Positions 36,237 to 36,459 of a stretch of 36,459 nt of DNA are shown here, in pieces. Under the pieces are notes generated by a model that saw only the letters and a program-made list of their open reading frames with translations, had not been told where the DNA came from and searched no databases. The number at the start of each line of letters is the position of its first letter. Position 1 is the first letter of the stretch. A program made the position numbers and the translations under genes. The stretch spans positions 1 through 36,459 of the forward strand of contig MGHI01000012.1 in NCBI GenBank assembly GCA_001793155.1, read 5' to 3'. Source of the DNA: Candidatus Woesebacteria bacterium RIFCSPLOWO2_01_FULL_39_61. Lineage in GTDB: Bacteria; Patescibacteriota; Microgenomatia; UBA8517.

Positions 36237-36459
36237 CAACATACATTAAAAATAAGCCAATTTTGTCATGTAAGGACTCCGACTAAAATTGCCTCTTAAA
36301 ACTCTCGGTTATTCAAAAATAAATGTAAGGAATTAAATTAGTAGTTAGAAGTTTAGACAAAGACTACGGGTATTCTTAACGAGTTGGCACAATGAATAGT
36401 GTGTTTTCTAGGTAAAATCGGGGATTTTTAAACATTTCAGGGTGGGAAAATCTGTAACA

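Overview
36.5 kb AT-rich bacterial window with compact, mostly forward-strand gene content. Gene repertoire and style suggest a Patescibacteria/CPR genome, possibly Microgenomates (inferred from protein families, not from a database search). Main content: ruvC; an EF-Tu-domain-like small protein; a HExxH metallopeptidase-like protein; a DNA pol III delta-like protein; a sugar-phosphate and lower-glycolysis block (phosphomannomutase, IMPase-like, HAD, PGI/PMI, ppsA, eno, gpmI); a DNA-repair neighbourhood (lexA divergent from uvrB, then uvrA and a short uvrC); a TrbC/VirB2-like pilin; secG; a family 5 solute-binding protein; a large unknown membrane protein; a beta-carbonic-anhydrase-like protein; an F-type ATP synthase operon with no recognisable delta gene; a CBS-domain protein; a SurA-N-like protein; a GT4 glycosyltransferase; and tRNA-His. 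The observations I rate highest: (1) a tRNA-His locus with two degenerate 5' copies upstream of the intact gene, one carrying a 20-bp perfect palindrome and running into a GIY-YIG ORF whose GTG start is the old anticodon; (2) an apparently orphan ~180-nt structured RNA upstream of ruvC, with its own promoter, two GNRA-capped arms and a terminator stem; (3) an atp operon in which atpH is absent, atpA lacks the usual delta-binding N-terminus and atpF is interrupted by a -1 frameshift; (4) a RAYT transposase with three copies of a 23-nt REP-like hairpin, one of them in-frame inside its own coding sequence, plus a likely fourth family member upstream of the pol III delta gene; (5) several promoters placed so that transcripts would be leaderless. 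All calls come from reading the sequence; no searches or folding programs were run.
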